Counted from the stretch's first letter, positions 25,495-34,388 are shown. The stretch is 64,000 nt of DNA from Sinorhizobium garamanticum (GCF_029892065.1 NZ_CP120373.1:186001-250000), one strand, 5' to 3'. Notes: generated by a model not told the origin, from the sequence alone. Made by a program: numbers and translations.

Positions 25495-26516
25495 GGATAT
25501 TCGAGCCGAAGGCCGTCGGAACCATGGCGCCGGCCACCAAGCTGGTCGTGTATGGCATACTGGGGCTGTGGACCTTGATCGTGCTGTTTCCTCTCTACTG
25601 GGTGCTGATAACTTCCTTTAAATTGCCGATTCATGTGTTTGATGGGCCGAACTATTTGCCATTCATTGACTTCCTTCCTTCTCTCCATGCTTGGCGCTAT
25701 ATCTTTTTTGATCTGGGGCGCGACACTTTCCGGCCCTATGGCAACTCCCTCATCGTCGCCGCCACTTCTACGGCACTGGCTGTCACAGCCGGCGCGCTCG
25801 CCGCTTACGCACTGTCGCGGATCGAATTTCGCCCGCGGCTACTGTCGATTGGCGTCTTTCTCCTGGTGATGTCTGCTGCCATCGTTGCCGTCGCCCTATC
25901 CGGTGCCGATTGGCGCATTGCTGCGGCGTCGGGCGTCGCGCTCTTCGTGCTTGCCGCGCGAGCGACCCGGCGCCTGCCCTCCCCGCAGCTTGGCAACGCG
26001 GAGATCCTGTTCTGGATGATCTCCCAGCGGATTCTGCCGCCGGTCGTCACCGTGGTGCCGATTTACGTGATGCTTCAGCAAGCTGGGCTACTCGACACGC
26101 GCACCGCGCTGGTGCTTACATACACGACTGTCAACCTCCCGATTGTCGTTTGGCTGATGTACGACTTCTTCATCTCGATTCCGCGCGAACTGGAGGAATC
26201 GGCGGCGATCGACGGCGCCTCGCGCTTCCGCATCTTCCGCGAGATCGTACTGCCGCTCGCCAAACCCGGACTGGTCGCGACCGCGCTTCTCGTCTTCATC
26301 CTGGCATGGAACGAGTACCTCCTGGCACTCTTCCTCTCCACGGTAAAAGCGCAGACCATTCCCCTCCTTGTGGCCGCCCAGAACGCCACGCGCGGCCCGC
26401 AATGGTGGTATATGAGCGTGTTGATCACCATTATGATCCTGCCGGTGATCGCCCTGACCATCCTCCTTCAGCGCTTCATCGCCAAAGGGCTGCTGCTCGG
26501 CGCGCTAAAGGGGTAG
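25491..26516 (+). CDS. ABC importer permease 2, enlarged
   Basis: 341-residue MalG-type permease. Seen: 'IVLFPLYWVLITSFKLP', a core with an extra hydrophobic stretch ('LSIGVFLLVMSAAIVAVALS' and 'IAAASGVALFVLAARATRR', about residues 120-165) placed before the usual 'SQRILPPVVTVVPIYVM', EAA loop 'ELEESAAIDGASRFRIFREI' and the terminal 'GLLLGALKG'. The ATG at 25491 overlaps the previous stop. Both permeases of this pair carry matching extra helices, suggesting co-evolution of an enlarged membrane domain. Confidence 0.92.
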   Translation: MRIFEPKAVGTMAPATKLVVYGILGLWTLIVLFPLYWVLITSFKLPIHVFDGPNYLPFIDFLPSLHAWRYIFFDLGRDTFRPYGNSLIVAATSTALAVTAGALAAYALSRIEFRPRLLSIGVFLLVMSAAIVAVALSGADWRIAAASGVALFVLAARATRRLPSPQLGNAEILFWMISQRILPPVVTVVPIYVMLQQAGLLDTRTALVLTYTTVNLPIVVWLMYDFFISIPRELEESAAIDGASRFRIFREIVLPLAKPGLVATALLVFILAWNEYLLALFLSTVKAQTIPLLVAAQNATRGPQWWYMSVLITIMILPVIALTILLQRFIAKGLLLGALKG

Positions 26517-26523
26517 TGTTGCG

Positions 26524-26562
26524 ATGACCATCGTCCTTGACCGGTTGACGTCGACGGGGTGA
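26524..26562 (+). pseudogene. Possible 5' stub of the missing ABC ATPase gene
   Basis: Seven bases after permease 2, an ATG opens 'MTIVLDRLTSTG' and stops. The first nine residues resemble the start of CUT1 ATPases (M.I.LD.LTK.FG), exactly where an ATPase gene would be expected. The sequence beyond belongs to a different, opposite-strand gene fragment, consistent with a deletion or rearrangement join. Only 12 codons support this, so it is tentative. Confidence 0.35.
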
Positions 26563-26571
26563 TTGGAAACG

Positions 26572-26720
26572 TCAAGGTCGCGCTCCAATAACCTGAGATC
26601 CATTGACGACGAACCGTACATCATTGGCCTGACAGATTTCGCCAAGTGCATCGAGATCAACGGCATGGCCCGAAAACGAATACCCCCAGGTCACGCAGTC
26701 GCGCGGCTCGCCGGCGACGG
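26572..26720 (-). pseudogene. Fragment of a class V aminotransferase
   Basis: The reverse strand reads 'TWGYSFSGHAVDLDALGEIC' and 'NDVRFVVNGSQVIGARP'. This is the region of class V (cysteine-desulfurase/selenocysteine-lyase fold) enzymes around the PLP-binding Asp ('SGHR.DL.ALG..C...VFVVDG.Q..GA.P'); here that Asp is Asn. Only about 48 residues of a ~400-residue family are present, with a stop right after, so it is a remnant. Confidence 0.5.
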
Positions 26721-26761
26721 TCGCGGCAGTCTCGGCCGGACGGTCCCTTTCCAGCGGCCCG

Positions 26762-27496
26762 TCACGCATGATGGGTCGTTCCCGTGTAGGCGATGGCCGG
26801 GCGGCCCGACTGGGCGGCGGTTCGCAGCCTGGCCGCGATCGCGAAATGGATCAGGAGGAAGATCGGAACGAGCGTCGCCGGGACCAACACCCACGGCACG
26901 GTCGTCATGGCGAGTGTGCCCGGTCCCTCGGTGAAAACACGGAACGCCGTACCGGGCGCGGAGAGCACGCCGAGGAAGATCGCCACCAAGAGGTCGAGCG
27001 CGCCGAACGCGTTCCACACAGCGAGCCAAGTCCGGCGTACGTTCAAACCGAATGCCAGCATCGCCGCCAGCGGGAGGGCGAAGGCGCCTGTGATCATATC
27101 GCCGAGGCCTGCAGACGGCGCGAATGGCGCCGACAGCCGCCCGCCCGCGTAAAGAAGCAGGAAGAAAAGACCGCCGAGCCTCACGGCATTCAGCCCCACC
27201 AGAACCGGCAACGGCACGGCGAGAAGCGCGTCGCGAAATTGCGGGACAAGGAGCCAGCCGCCGAACAGCATCACGAGCAGGCCGGTGAACGGCAACAGGT
27301 TGGCCGGAACCTGGCCCAGGACACCCGGCGCCAACCAGCCGAACGCGGCAACGGCGACGATGATGGCGAGCCATGCCGCCGCCGCGGCGAAGGCGGCAAG
27401 CCGCTTTCCGGTACTCGCCGTCGACAGACCGACCACGGCGCCGACCACGGTCGTGTAGGCGGCGGTGACAAAGATTGCTGCGATGAGGTCGAGCAT
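26762..27496 (-). CDS. Polytopic inner-membrane protein, unknown function
   Basis: 244-residue protein with six or seven hydrophobic helices spread over its whole length ('MLDLIAAIFVTAAYTTVVGA', 'LAAFAAAAAWLAIIVAVAAF', 'LLPFTGLLVMLFGGWLLV', 'LGDMITGAFALPLAAMLAF', 'VPATLVPIFLLIHFAIAA'). No catalytic or transport motif recognised. It lies downstream of another membrane-protein gene on the same strand and divergent from a TetR regulator, which probably controls both. Confidence 0.7.
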   Translation of the reverse strand: MLDLIAAIFVTAAYTTVVGAVVGLSTASTGKRLAAFAAAAAWLAIIVAVAAFGWLAPGVLGQVPANLLPFTGLLVMLFGGWLLVPQFRDALLAVPLPVLVGLNAVRLGGLFFLLLYAGGRLSAPFAPSAGLGDMITGAFALPLAAMLAFGLNVRRTWLAVWNAFGALDLLVAIFLGVLSAPGTAFRVFTEGPGTLAMTTVPWVLVPATLVPIFLLIHFAIAARLRTAAQSGRPAIAYTGTTHHA

Positions 27497-27550
27497 GTCA
27501 GTCTCCTTCTTCCTGCGCGGGGCGTCTGACGTGAACAGTCGACCACCGAG

Positions 27551-28061
27551 TTAGAAACCTGATGAACTGCGCTCCCCGGCCCTCCCGGACGCCCTCAGAC
27601 GCCAGCCAGGTTTGAAGACGGCGAGCGCCAGCGCCAGTACGAGCAACGTGCTTGCAGCCGCCGAGGCAATCAGAAGCGGCAGCCGCTCGCCATCGCCCAA
27701 CAGGCGCGGCGCCGGCCCAGCCACCGCATCGGCCGTAGCACCCAGTGCAGGCACAAGCACGATCAGCACCGCGCCAGTTAGGATCACCACAATCGCCAGC
27801 TTGATGGTGATCCACCAATATCTGAACAGACCCCAGGGCGTCAGCAGGCCGAGAGCCAGTCCGGTCGCAAGGGCGATCAGGGCGAGTAGCCACTCACCAA
27901 CCAGCTGGGCGGCCGGATAGATGGTCACCGGCTCGGCTCCACGGATGCTAGCGATTCCGAGCGCGACCAGCACCAAATCTGCCCAGCACGCTGACGCTTG
28001 CCGCCACATGCGCCGTCAAGAGGAGCTTTCGCCAAGATTGCGGAAGCGTCATGGACAGCAT
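27551..28061 (-). pseudogene. Frameshifted four-helix membrane protein
   Basis: Reading from ATG at 28061, which has AGAGAGG upstream, gives 'MLSMTLPQSWRKLLLTAHVA' then 'ASVSVLG'. The natural continuation 'ADLVLVALGIASIRGAEPVT' lies in a second frame, which stays open to 27551 with three more helices. The two halves make one plausible four-helix protein joined by a one-base frameshift near 27975. The 152-residue frame starting at 28009 ('MWRQASACWADL') is the artificial product of this shift. Either a recent mutation or a sequencing error. Confidence 0.65.
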
Positions 28062-28127
28062 TTTGAACGCCTCTCTGCCTCAACGGCCGGCAGCCGACTT
28101 GTGCTGCCGAACGACTTGTATGAAAAT

Positions 28128-28140
28128 GAACACTATGTTC
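28128..28140. promoter_or_regulatory. Palindromic operator in the tetR/membrane-gene divergent region
   Basis: GAACA-CTA-TGTTC is a perfect inverted repeat located between the divergent TetR gene (start 28222) and the membrane genes (start 28061). Size and position fit a TetR-family autoregulatory operator; the assignment is inference. Confidence 0.55.
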
Positions 28141-28221
28141 GAAATTACAATGGACGGAGGGCCCGCGATGTTCGCTAACGGACAAATCTGCTGCGCCTGT
28201 CCGGGAATTGTTGGTTGACCA

Positions 28222-28818
28222 ATGGCAGGCATGACGGACCGCCGCACGGCACGCACGCAAAAGGCTCTTCACGGCGCGCTGATGTCCCTGATCTTGCGCA
28301 AAGGCTACGAGGCCGTCACGGTCCAGGACATCATCGACGAAGCCGATGTCGGCCGCTCCACTTTCTATTCCCACTATGCGGGCAAGGAGGATCTGCTGCG
28401 CAGTGGCTTCCAGGCGTTGCGGATGGAACTGGCGCAGACTCAGCACGCTGCTGGCGCGACATCCGACGGTTCCCGCGGCGAACCCCTCGGATTCAGTCTC
28501 GCCATGTTCGAACATGCCGGCGAATACAAGCATATTTATCGGGCGCTCGTCGGCGAGCGTGGGGTGGTGGTCGCGATCAACGAAATTCGACGCATCCTTT
28601 CTGAGATTGTAAGAAAGGAGTTGTCAGGCATGCAGAAAGACGCAGCGGTCCCCCGCGAAGTCCATACTCAATTCGTCGTCGGCACGTTTGTGACCGTGCT
28701 GACGTGGTGGCTTGAGCGGAGGCCCAAGCTGGCGCCGCCTCAGGTCGACGCAATATTCCGCCGGCTGGTGCTAAACGGCATCGAACCGTCGCCTTGCGCC
28801 ACATCTCATCAAGAGTGA
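28222..28818 (+). CDS. TetR/AcrR-family transcriptional regulator
   Basis: 198-residue repressor. Seen: 'RTQKALHGALMSLILRKGYE', then 'AVTVQDIIDEADVGRSTFYSHYAGKEDLL', the canonical TetR helix-turn-helix (about residues 8-60), followed by an all-helical ligand domain. It is divergent from the two membrane-protein genes, with a perfect palindrome in the shared intergenic region, so it probably represses them and itself. Ligand unknown. Confidence 0.92.
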   Translation: MAGMTDRRTARTQKALHGALMSLILRKGYEAVTVQDIIDEADVGRSTFYSHYAGKEDLLRSGFQALRMELAQTQHAAGATSDGSRGEPLGFSLAMFEHAGEYKHIYRALVGERGVVVAINEIRRILSEIVRKELSGMQKDAAVPREVHTQFVVGTFVTVLTWWLERRPKLAPPQVDAIFRRLVLNGIEPSPCATSHQE

Positions 28819-29280
28819 GTTCCGTTGAGGACCAAATCATCGCGTGCGGATTGTTGTATCTGTGTCATTCAGTTTGACCTGCACGAGTGACGCTTTTCCT
28901 CGCTCTACGCTCCTTCCGCCGTTCAAAGATAGAGGTCTGATCAGGGCTGACCTTCGAAGGTCCCAGGTATTTGTAGTCGTTGGGCCACCAACACTGGAGG
29001 AGGCGAACTATAGGTTGCTTGTTGCTTATATGTTAACGTTCGGCCTGTCGTCTTCCGTGAGGGGGTCCTATGGACAGGAAGCTTGCGGCTATCCTAGCGG
29101 CCGACCTCGTTGGCATAAGATTTCAATCATGATCCTGGAGATGTAGACAGAAAAACCACGAATTTGGGCGCCCGAGGAGCGCACCGGAAGGACGGATTTG
29201 CGCCCCTTTGAAACGAGAGACCGATCCATCCAGGCGGATAGAGTCCGTCCGCGGCTTTCAACCACGAGGAGGAGAAAAAC
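28819..29280. other. Intergenic region with a cyclase gene stub
   Basis: 462 bases between the TetR and DJ-1-type genes. Apart from the cyclase remnant at 29070-29132 and a GGAGGAG ribosome binding site for the next gene (29269-29275), nothing is recognisable. Confidence 0.5.
29070..29132 (+). pseudogene. N-terminal stub of a class III adenylate/guanylate cyclase gene
   Basis: Reads 'MDRKLAAILAADLVGIRFQS' then stop. Rhizobial cyclases of the CyaA class III type commonly begin M(D/E)RKLAAILAADVVGYSRLM. The match covers the first 15 codons and then breaks off, so this is the truncated start of such a gene. A GGGGG run precedes the ATG. No product expected. Confidence 0.6.
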
Positions 29281-29877
29281 ATGCCAGGCAAGAAGATTCT
29301 CATGCTTACCGGTGATTTCACCGAAGAATACGAAATCTTCGTCTTCCAGCAGACCATGGAGGCCGTCGGTCATACGGTCCACGTCGTCTGCCCGGACAAG
29401 AAGGCCGGCGACATCCTTAGGACGTCCCTGCACGACTTCGAAGGCGACCAGACCTACACCGAGAAGCTTGGCCATAATGTCGTCATCAACAAGACATTCG
29501 CGGAGGCAGAGACTCAACTCGATGAGTATCACGCGGTCTACTGCGCCGGCGGCCGTGGCCCGGAATACATCCGGACCGACAAACGCGTGCAGGCAATCGT
29601 GCGGCACTTCCACGAAAAGCAGAAGCCTATCTTCACGATCTGCCACGGCGTGCAGATCCTGATCGCGGTCGACGGTGTCCTGCGCGGCAAGAAGGTCGGC
29701 GCTCTCGGCGCCTGCGAGCCGGAAGTCACGCTGGCTGGCGGGACCTATATCGACCTCTCCCCCACGGAGGCCTATGTCGACGGCACGATGGTATCTGCAA
29801 AGGGCTGGACGGCCCTTGCCGCCTTCATGCGGGAGTGCCTTAAGGTTCTCGGCACCGAGATCTACCACAATAAATAG
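29281..29877 (+). CDS. DJ-1/PfpI-family protein
   Basis: 198-residue class I glutamine-amidotransferase-like protein. Seen: 'KKILMLTGDFTEEYEIFVF', 'CAGGRGPEYI', and the nucleophile elbow 'PIFTICHGVQIL' (Cys121, His122), the PfpI/DJ-1 signature. Family members act as glyoxalases, chaperone-deglycases or peptidases. Cytoplasmic. GGAGGAG before the ATG gives a strong RBS, and a GC-rich hairpin follows the stop. Monocistronic, so its partner process is unclear; stress protection is the usual role. Confidence 0.9.
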   Translation: MPGKKILMLTGDFTEEYEIFVFQQTMEAVGHTVHVVCPDKKAGDILRTSLHDFEGDQTYTEKLGHNVVINKTFAEAETQLDEYHAVYCAGGRGPEYIRTDKRVQAIVRHFHEKQKPIFTICHGVQILIAVDGVLRGKKVGALGACEPEVTLAGGTYIDLSPTEAYVDGTMVSAKGWTALAAFMRECLKVLGTEIYHNK

Positions 29878-29882
29878 AGTAC

Positions 29883-29912
29883 GAGCCCGGCCCACGATCG
29901 TGCGCCGGGCTC
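29883..29912 (+). terminator. Hairpin terminator between the PfpI and M24 genes
   Basis: A perfect 9-bp stem GAGCCCGGC/GCCGGGCTC (29883-29891 with 29904-29912) just after the PfpI-family stop, followed by a weak CGTCTTTC tract. Located between convergent genes. Confidence 0.7.
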
Positions 29913-29939
29913 CGTCTTTCGCAAGAGTTTCGCCTCCCG

Positions 29940-31127
29940 CTATACCGCCCCGGCGTTCCAGCCGCGCCCTCTGTTGCCGAACATCTCGTATCCGTCATTC
30001 GTGACGGCGAGCGTGTCCTCGAGCTTGATGAAACCGCGCTCCGGGTGGAGCATCGTCGTCTCGACGGAAATAACCATGCCTGCCTCAAGGGGCCTGTCCG
30101 CGTCCACGCCCTCATAGGCGACCGGGTGGTTGGTCATCAGGAATGGTGCTTCGTGGCTGATGAGACCCATGCCGTGGCAGAAGAAGTCGGTAAAAGCGGC
30201 CGACGGCGAGCTTTTCAGCATCTTTTCCGCCGCCGCAATCATCTCACTGCCTGCAGCCCCGGCCTTGACCTTGGCGAAGGCCGCCTGTTGGATGGACTCG
30301 ACTTCAGCGAGCAGGTCCTCCAGCTGCGCATCCGGCTCGCCGAGCACGCCCATGCGGCAAAGGTCACCGATATAGCCGTGATAATTGCCCCCGGAATCGA
30401 TCGAAAGCACCTCGCCCTTCGCCCACGCCTGCGGCGAGGCCGCACGGTTGTGACTGGCGCCGAGGGTCAGCAGGCAATACTCGAAATGCAGCCCGCGATT
30501 GGTCTCCTCTCGCCTGAGCCGTTCAATGATCTCCGCCTTGGTGGATCCCTCCCGTGCCACCGCGATCGTGGCGAGCATGGAATCCGTGATGAGCTCGGAG
30601 GCGAGCTTGAGTTTTTCCAGTTCCTGCGGTGTCTTGATCGCGCGCAGTCGCTCGAGCGCGTGCGTGGCATCAACGAAACGCGCACCTTCAAGACGAGAAG
30701 CCAGCAGATCCCGCGCATCGGAGGGCAGGAAGGGCGGCTCGATGCCGATGCGAGCACCCGCCTTACCGATCTTCTTCAAGTGCTCCACCGCAAGCGCTGC
30801 AGCGTCGAGCGTACCCCATGTCGCCGCATGGACAGCGGGCGTCCAGAACGGGTTGTTCTGGTGTTCACCTCCCTCCATGCGGTTGCCAACATAGGCCGAG
30901 TGGTCGGGCGAGCCCTTCTCGTAAACGACGATCGGCAGATATCGGCTGTGGCCGATCGCATCCATCGCCGCGAAGAAGATGAACTTGTAGCCGCCCAGCA
31001 GGTACTGCGTGTTGTGCTTGGACGTGGCGAGCAGCACGTCGATACCCGCCTCCTCCATCAGCCTGTCGAGTTTCGCCGCATCGAAGGGCGGCTCCACCGC
31101 CCGCGCTTCGCTTGCACTGGTGTTCAC
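29940..31127 (-). CDS. M24-family (Xaa-Pro aminopeptidase/creatinase-like) metallohydrolase
   Basis: 395-residue pita-bread enzyme with an N-terminal creatinase-like domain (about 1-165). Seen: the five metal ligands Asp244 ('LSIDSGG'), Asp255 ('IGDLCR'), His318 ('FFCHGMGL'), Glu356 ('SVETT') and Glu370 ('IKLEDT'). Activities in the family range from proline peptidase to creatinase-type C-N hydrolysis, so it may act on a small amide rather than peptides. Last gene of a four-gene operon with a cupin and the Tm-1-like pair. Confidence 0.88.
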   Translation of the reverse strand: MNTSASEARAVEPPFDAAKLDRLMEEAGIDVLLATSKHNTQYLLGGYKFIFFAAMDAIGHSRYLPIVVYEKGSPDHSAYVGNRMEGGEHQNNPFWTPAVHAATWGTLDAAALAVEHLKKIGKAGARIGIEPPFLPSDARDLLASRLEGARFVDATHALERLRAIKTPQELEKLKLASELITDSMLATIAVAREGSTKAEIIERLRREETNRGLHFEYCLLTLGASHNRAASPQAWAKGEVLSIDSGGNYHGYIGDLCRMGVLGEPDAQLEDLLAEVESIQQAAFAKVKAGAAGSEMIAAAEKMLKSSPSAAFTDFFCHGMGLISHEAPFLMTNHPVAYEGVDADRPLEAGMVISVETTMLHPERGFIKLEDTLAVTNDGYEMFGNRGRGWNAGAV

Positions 31128-31161
31128 GGATTTTCTCCCAGAAAGCCGTTGCCGCGCGCCC

Positions 31162-31575
31162 TTAGGCGCCAGGCGGGATTAGTCGGAAATCTGGCAGATC
31201 CCGAAGCGCACGCTCGGGGCCGGCCGGCGAATAGACCACGAAAAGCTGCATCGGGCCGGAACCCGTGTTTTTCGTCGAGTGGAACCGGCTTTCCGGCACA
31301 TAGATCGTGCAACCGGGCCCAACCTTCTGCGTCACCGGATTGCCGTTCTCGTCCTCCACCATCTGCTCGCCCTCGCCCGAGATGACGAAAATGATCTCTT
31401 CCGCGCCCGGATGATTGTGACGCGCATGCCCCTCGCCGCTCGGCAAATCCACCACACCGCCCGAGAAGCGTTCGGCCTCGTTCACCTCCGGCGCGACCGT
31501 CAGCGCAAGCCGGCCCCAGTCGAAGCCAAAGCTGTCGACATCCTTCGGGTATAGAAAATATTTGTCCTTTGCCAT
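31162..31575 (-). CDS. Cupin-domain protein
   Basis: 137-residue single-domain cupin. Seen: motif 1 'HARHNHPGAEEIIFVISGEG' with metal-binding His-X-His and Glu, and motif 2 'VPESRFHSTKNTG' with the last His. Small cupins act as isomerases, dioxygenases or ligand sensors; the metal site is intact. It lies 30 bases downstream of the TIM-barrel gene and 34 bases upstream of the M24 gene, firmly in the operon. Confidence 0.88.
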   Translation of the reverse strand: MAKDKYFLYPKDVDSFGFDWGRLALTVAPEVNEAERFSGGVVDLPSGEGHARHNHPGAEEIIFVISGEGEQMVEDENGNPVTQKVGPGCTIYVPESRFHSTKNTGSGPMQLFVVYSPAGPERALRDLPDFRLIPPGA

Positions 31576-31604
31576 GCCGCGGCCTCCTCCGCATCTTGCT
31601 CGCT

Positions 31605-32447
31605 TCAGACCACCGTACTGATGGCAAGCGCCTTGAAATCTTCCGTTTGCTTGCGGATCGCCACTTCGGCCGGCAGGCGCTCCATGGAACTTGCTCCGTA
31701 GAAACCGTGGCAGGCCCGGCAGCGCTCCAGAATGTAGCGCGCGTCGTCGGGCATCGAGATCGGGCCGCCGTGGCAGAGCACGATGACGTCCTTGCGCACC
31801 GACCGAGCGGCCGTTGCAATCGCCTCGATTTCCTTCACGCAGTCGTCGAGCGATTTGGCGGAGGTGGCACCGATCGTGCCGCCGGTCGTCACCCCCATAT
31901 GGGCGACGACGATGTCGGCGCCGGCGACCGTCATGTCGATCGCCTCTTGAGCGTTGAAGACATAGGGCGTCGTCAGCATGTCGAGCCGGTGCGCCGTCGC
32001 AATCATCTCGACTTCGAGGCTGTAGCTCATGCCCGTTTCCTCGAAGCTCTGCCGCATCGAGCCGTCGAAGAGGCCGATGGTTGGGAAGTTCTGCACGCCG
32101 GAAAAGCCCATGGCCTTCAGTTCGCCCAGGAACTGGGGCATCAGCACGAAGGGATCGGTGCCGTTAACGCCGGCCAGCACCGGTGTCTTCTTGACGACGG
32201 GCAGCACCTCGACCGCCATTTCCTTGACGATCTCGTTGGCATTGCCATAGGCGAGCAGACCCGCCGCCGAGCCGCGCCCCGCCATGCGGTAGCGCCCCGA
32301 ATTGTAGATGACGATCAGGTCGATGCCACCCGCCTCCTCGGCCTTGGCGGAAATGCCCGTGCCGGCGCCACCGCCGACGATCGGCACGCCGGCCGCGATC
32401 ATGGCATGGAATTTCTCGAGAATGTTCTTGCGGGGTATGGCTGGCAT
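31605..32447 (-). CDS. TIM-barrel 'PEP hydrolase' family protein (Tm-1 C-terminal-like)
   Basis: 280-residue predicted TIM barrel of the family named phosphoenolpyruvate hydrolase, the C-terminal half of the plant Tm-1 virus-resistance protein. Seen: '[20 protein letters not shown]', '[18 protein letters not shown]', '[11 protein letters not shown]', '[13 protein letters not shown]' and '[12 protein letters not shown]', characteristic barrel-strand ends. The start at 32447 lies ten bases after the upstream UPF0261 gene. The true reaction is not established for this family; a C-C or phosphoester chemistry on a small carboxylate is possible. Confidence 0.85.
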   Translation of the reverse strand: MPAIPRKNILEKFHAMIAAGVPIVGGGAGTGISAKAEEAGGIDLIVIYNSGRYRMAGRGSAAGLLAYGNANEIVKEMAVEVLPVVKKTPVLAGVNGTDPFVLMPQFLGELKAMGFSGVQNFPTIGLFDGSMRQSFEETGMSYSLEVEMIATAHRLDMLTTPYVFNAQEAIDMTVAGADIVVAHMGVTTGGTIGATSAKSLDDCVKEIEAIATAARSVRKDVIVLCHGGPISMPDDARYILERCRACHGFYGASSMERLPAEVAIRKQTEDFKALAISTVV

Positions 32448-32457
32448 CGATGTCTCT

Positions 32458-33654
32458 CTATGGGTTGGCGATGTCTCGGTAAGCCGCGACGGCGGCTTCG
32501 GCGAATTGCGGATCGTTGATGTGGAGCGGCAGGCGGATGATGCGGCGCGCGTGCGTCTGCTCGACTGTCGCCTCGAGCGCCTCGAAGAGGGCGGCGTCGG
32601 CCGCCGGATCGAAGAAGGCGCCGCCCTCGATGTCGAGCGCCGAAACACCCTTTTCCGGGATGAGAAAGCGCACGGGGCCGCGGCAGAGATTGAGCTTTTC
32701 GCCGATCCAGTGGCCGATTTCGGTGCATTCCGCCGCCGTCGTGCGCATGAGCGTGACGTTCGGGTTGTGGCAATAGAGGAGGCGGCCCGCATAACGCTCC
32801 GGTACCGTCTCCGGCGCCCAGAAGTTCACCATGTCGAGTGCGCCGACCGAGCCTACATAGGGAATGCCCTTGCGAGCGATCGCGCCGAACCGGTCTTCAG
32901 TTGCCTGCAGCACGCCGCCGAAGAGCAGGTCGCAGACCTCCGTCGTCGTGATGTCGAGCACGCCGGCGAGAATTCCGCTGTCGGCGAGCTTCTCCATGGT
33001 CCGACCTCCAGTGCCCGTGGCGTGGAAGACCATACAGTCGTGGTCGACCTTTAGCCGATCGACAATCGCGGTAACGCAAGGCGTCGTCACTCCGAACATG
33101 GTGAGGCCAAGCGCCGGCTTGGAGGCCGCGGCCTCAGCTGGTCGGTTCGCCATAGCCGTGATCGCCTCGGCGGCATTGTGCAGAATGACGCGGCTTAGCC
33201 GATTGAGCCCGGCCATGTCGGTGACAGAGGGCATCATCACGATGTCGGACACATCGACATAGGGACCGACGTCGCCGGAGGCGAGCGTCGAGACCATGAC
33301 CTTCGGCAGGCCGAGCGGGAGCTGCCGCATGCCGGCAGTAATGATCGAGGTGCCGCCGCCACCGCCGATGCCGACGACGCCCGCGACATCGTCCCTCCCA
33401 GGCAGGAAACGGGAGAAGGCAAGCCCCATCGCCGCGACCGCCGTGCCGCGATCGTCGCCGGACAGCACCGCCTGTTCCCCCTCGGGATGCGCAGCCGCCA
33501 CAGTCGCCGCCGACACGTCGACGGGCACAGTCGGCCGCCGGGTGCCGACGTCGACGCGCAGCGGCTTTCCGCCGGCCGCCGCGACGCATGCCGCAAGATA
33601 AGCGAGTTCCTCGCCTTTCGTGTCGGCCGTTCCGACGACGTAGATATGCTTCAT
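32458..33654 (-). CDS. UPF0261/Tm-1-like ATP-binding domain protein
   Basis: 398-residue UPF0261 protein, the N-terminal half of plant Tm-1. Seen: '[16 protein letters not shown]' at the N-terminus, the glycine-rich '[18 protein letters not shown]', '[18 protein letters not shown]', '[14 protein letters not shown]' and '[10 protein letters not shown]', all family hallmarks probably forming an ATP site. With the adjacent TIM-barrel gene it reconstitutes the two-domain Tm-1 layout as separate proteins. First gene of the operon, divergent from a TetR regulator. Confidence 0.9.
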   Translation of the reverse strand: MKHIYVVGTADTKGEELAYLAACVAAAGGKPLRVDVGTRRPTVPVDVSAATVAAAHPEGEQAVLSGDDRGTAVAAMGLAFSRFLPGRDDVAGVVGIGGGGGTSIITAGMRQLPLGLPKVMVSTLASGDVGPYVDVSDIVMMPSVTDMAGLNRLSRVILHNAAEAITAMANRPAEAAASKPALGLTMFGVTTPCVTAIVDRLKVDHDCMVFHATGTGGRTMEKLADSGILAGVLDITTTEVCDLLFGGVLQATEDRFGAIARKGIPYVGSVGALDMVNFWAPETVPERYAGRLLYCHNPNVTLMRTTAAECTEIGHWIGEKLNLCRGPVRFLIPEKGVSALDIEGGAFFDPAADAALFEALEATVEQTHARRIIRLPLHINDPQFAEAAVAAYRDIANP

Positions 33655-33743
33655 CTCCCCTCCCCAGCGGTACAGGGCATTTCGCCCGCCACACCATCCG
33701 TGCCGGCCGATTGATCGGCTCTTGCAAAATTATGAGACCCGCG

Positions 33744-33756
33744 TATCGTAACGATA
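33744..33756. promoter_or_regulatory. TetR-type operator palindrome upstream of the Tm-1-like operon
   Basis: TATCGT-A-ACGATA is a perfect 13-bp inverted repeat in the divergent region, ending on the A of the chosen tetR start. A second palindrome GCCGAT-TG-ATCGGC lies at 33706-33719. Either could bind the TetR regulator; inference from position. Confidence 0.55.
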
Positions 33757-34388
33757 TGCACATCTCACGTCAACAAACCGAATCCGCCGAGCGCGGGCCG
33801 CGTGCCCGAACTCGAAAACTGATGCTCGAAACGGCAACGCGGCTCATGCAGTCCGGCGTCACGCCCTCCGTCAGCGAGGTCGCGGAAGCCGCCGAAGTCT
33901 CGCGGGCGACGGCTTACCGGTATTTTCCGAGCCAAGCGGCGCTGGTTCATGCCGTGGTGGACGAGGCGCTCGGGCCGATCCTGGACTGGAAGGCGGACGT
34001 TCCGGATGCGCGCGCCCGAGTCGGCGACCTGATCAAGACGGCCATGCCGCGCATCGACGAGTTCGAGGCGACTTTCAAGGCGGCGCTCAAACTCTCGCTC
34101 GACCAGTGGGCGCAGCGCCAGGCCGGCACGCTCGGCAGCGAGCCGCAGTTTACCCGCGGCCATCGCGTCGAGCTGTTGCGTGACGCGATAGCGCCACTCA
34201 CGGGCACGGTGCCCAACGACGCCCGCGAACGTCTCGTCCAGGCCTTGTCCCTCGTCTTCGGCATCGAGGTTCTGGTTGTGCTCAAGGACATCTGGGGTCT
34301 CACCTCAGAACGGGCGCAGTCGGTCGCCGAATGGGCAGCTGCGGCGCTCGTCGACGCAACGATCCGGGAAGCGGGAAACGGCGCATGA
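33756..34388 (+). CDS. TetR-family transcriptional regulator
   Basis: 210-residue regulator. Seen: 'RTRKLMLETATRLMQSGVT' and 'SVSEVAEAAEVSRATAYRYFPSQAALVHAVV', the TetR DNA-binding domain, then a helical effector domain. It is divergent from the UPF0261/TIM/cupin/M24 operon, which it probably represses. The start at 33756 is preferred because it leaves the palindrome upstream; an in-frame ATG at 33732 is possible. No clear RBS for either, so leaderless or weak translation is possible. Confidence 0.88.
   Translation: MHISRQQTESAERGPRARTRKLMLETATRLMQSGVTPSVSEVAEAAEVSRATAYRYFPSQAALVHAVVDEALGPILDWKADVPDARARVGDLIKTAMPRIDEFEATFKAALKLSLDQWAQRQAGTLGSEPQFTRGHRVELLRDAIAPLTGTVPNDARERLVQALSLVFGIEVLVVLKDIWGLTSERAQSVAEWAAAALVDATIREAGNGA

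Noticed and set aside
30045..31385. 446-codon plus-strand frame opposite the M24 gene
   Set aside because: Antisense shadow; the minus strand encodes all five M24 metal ligands.
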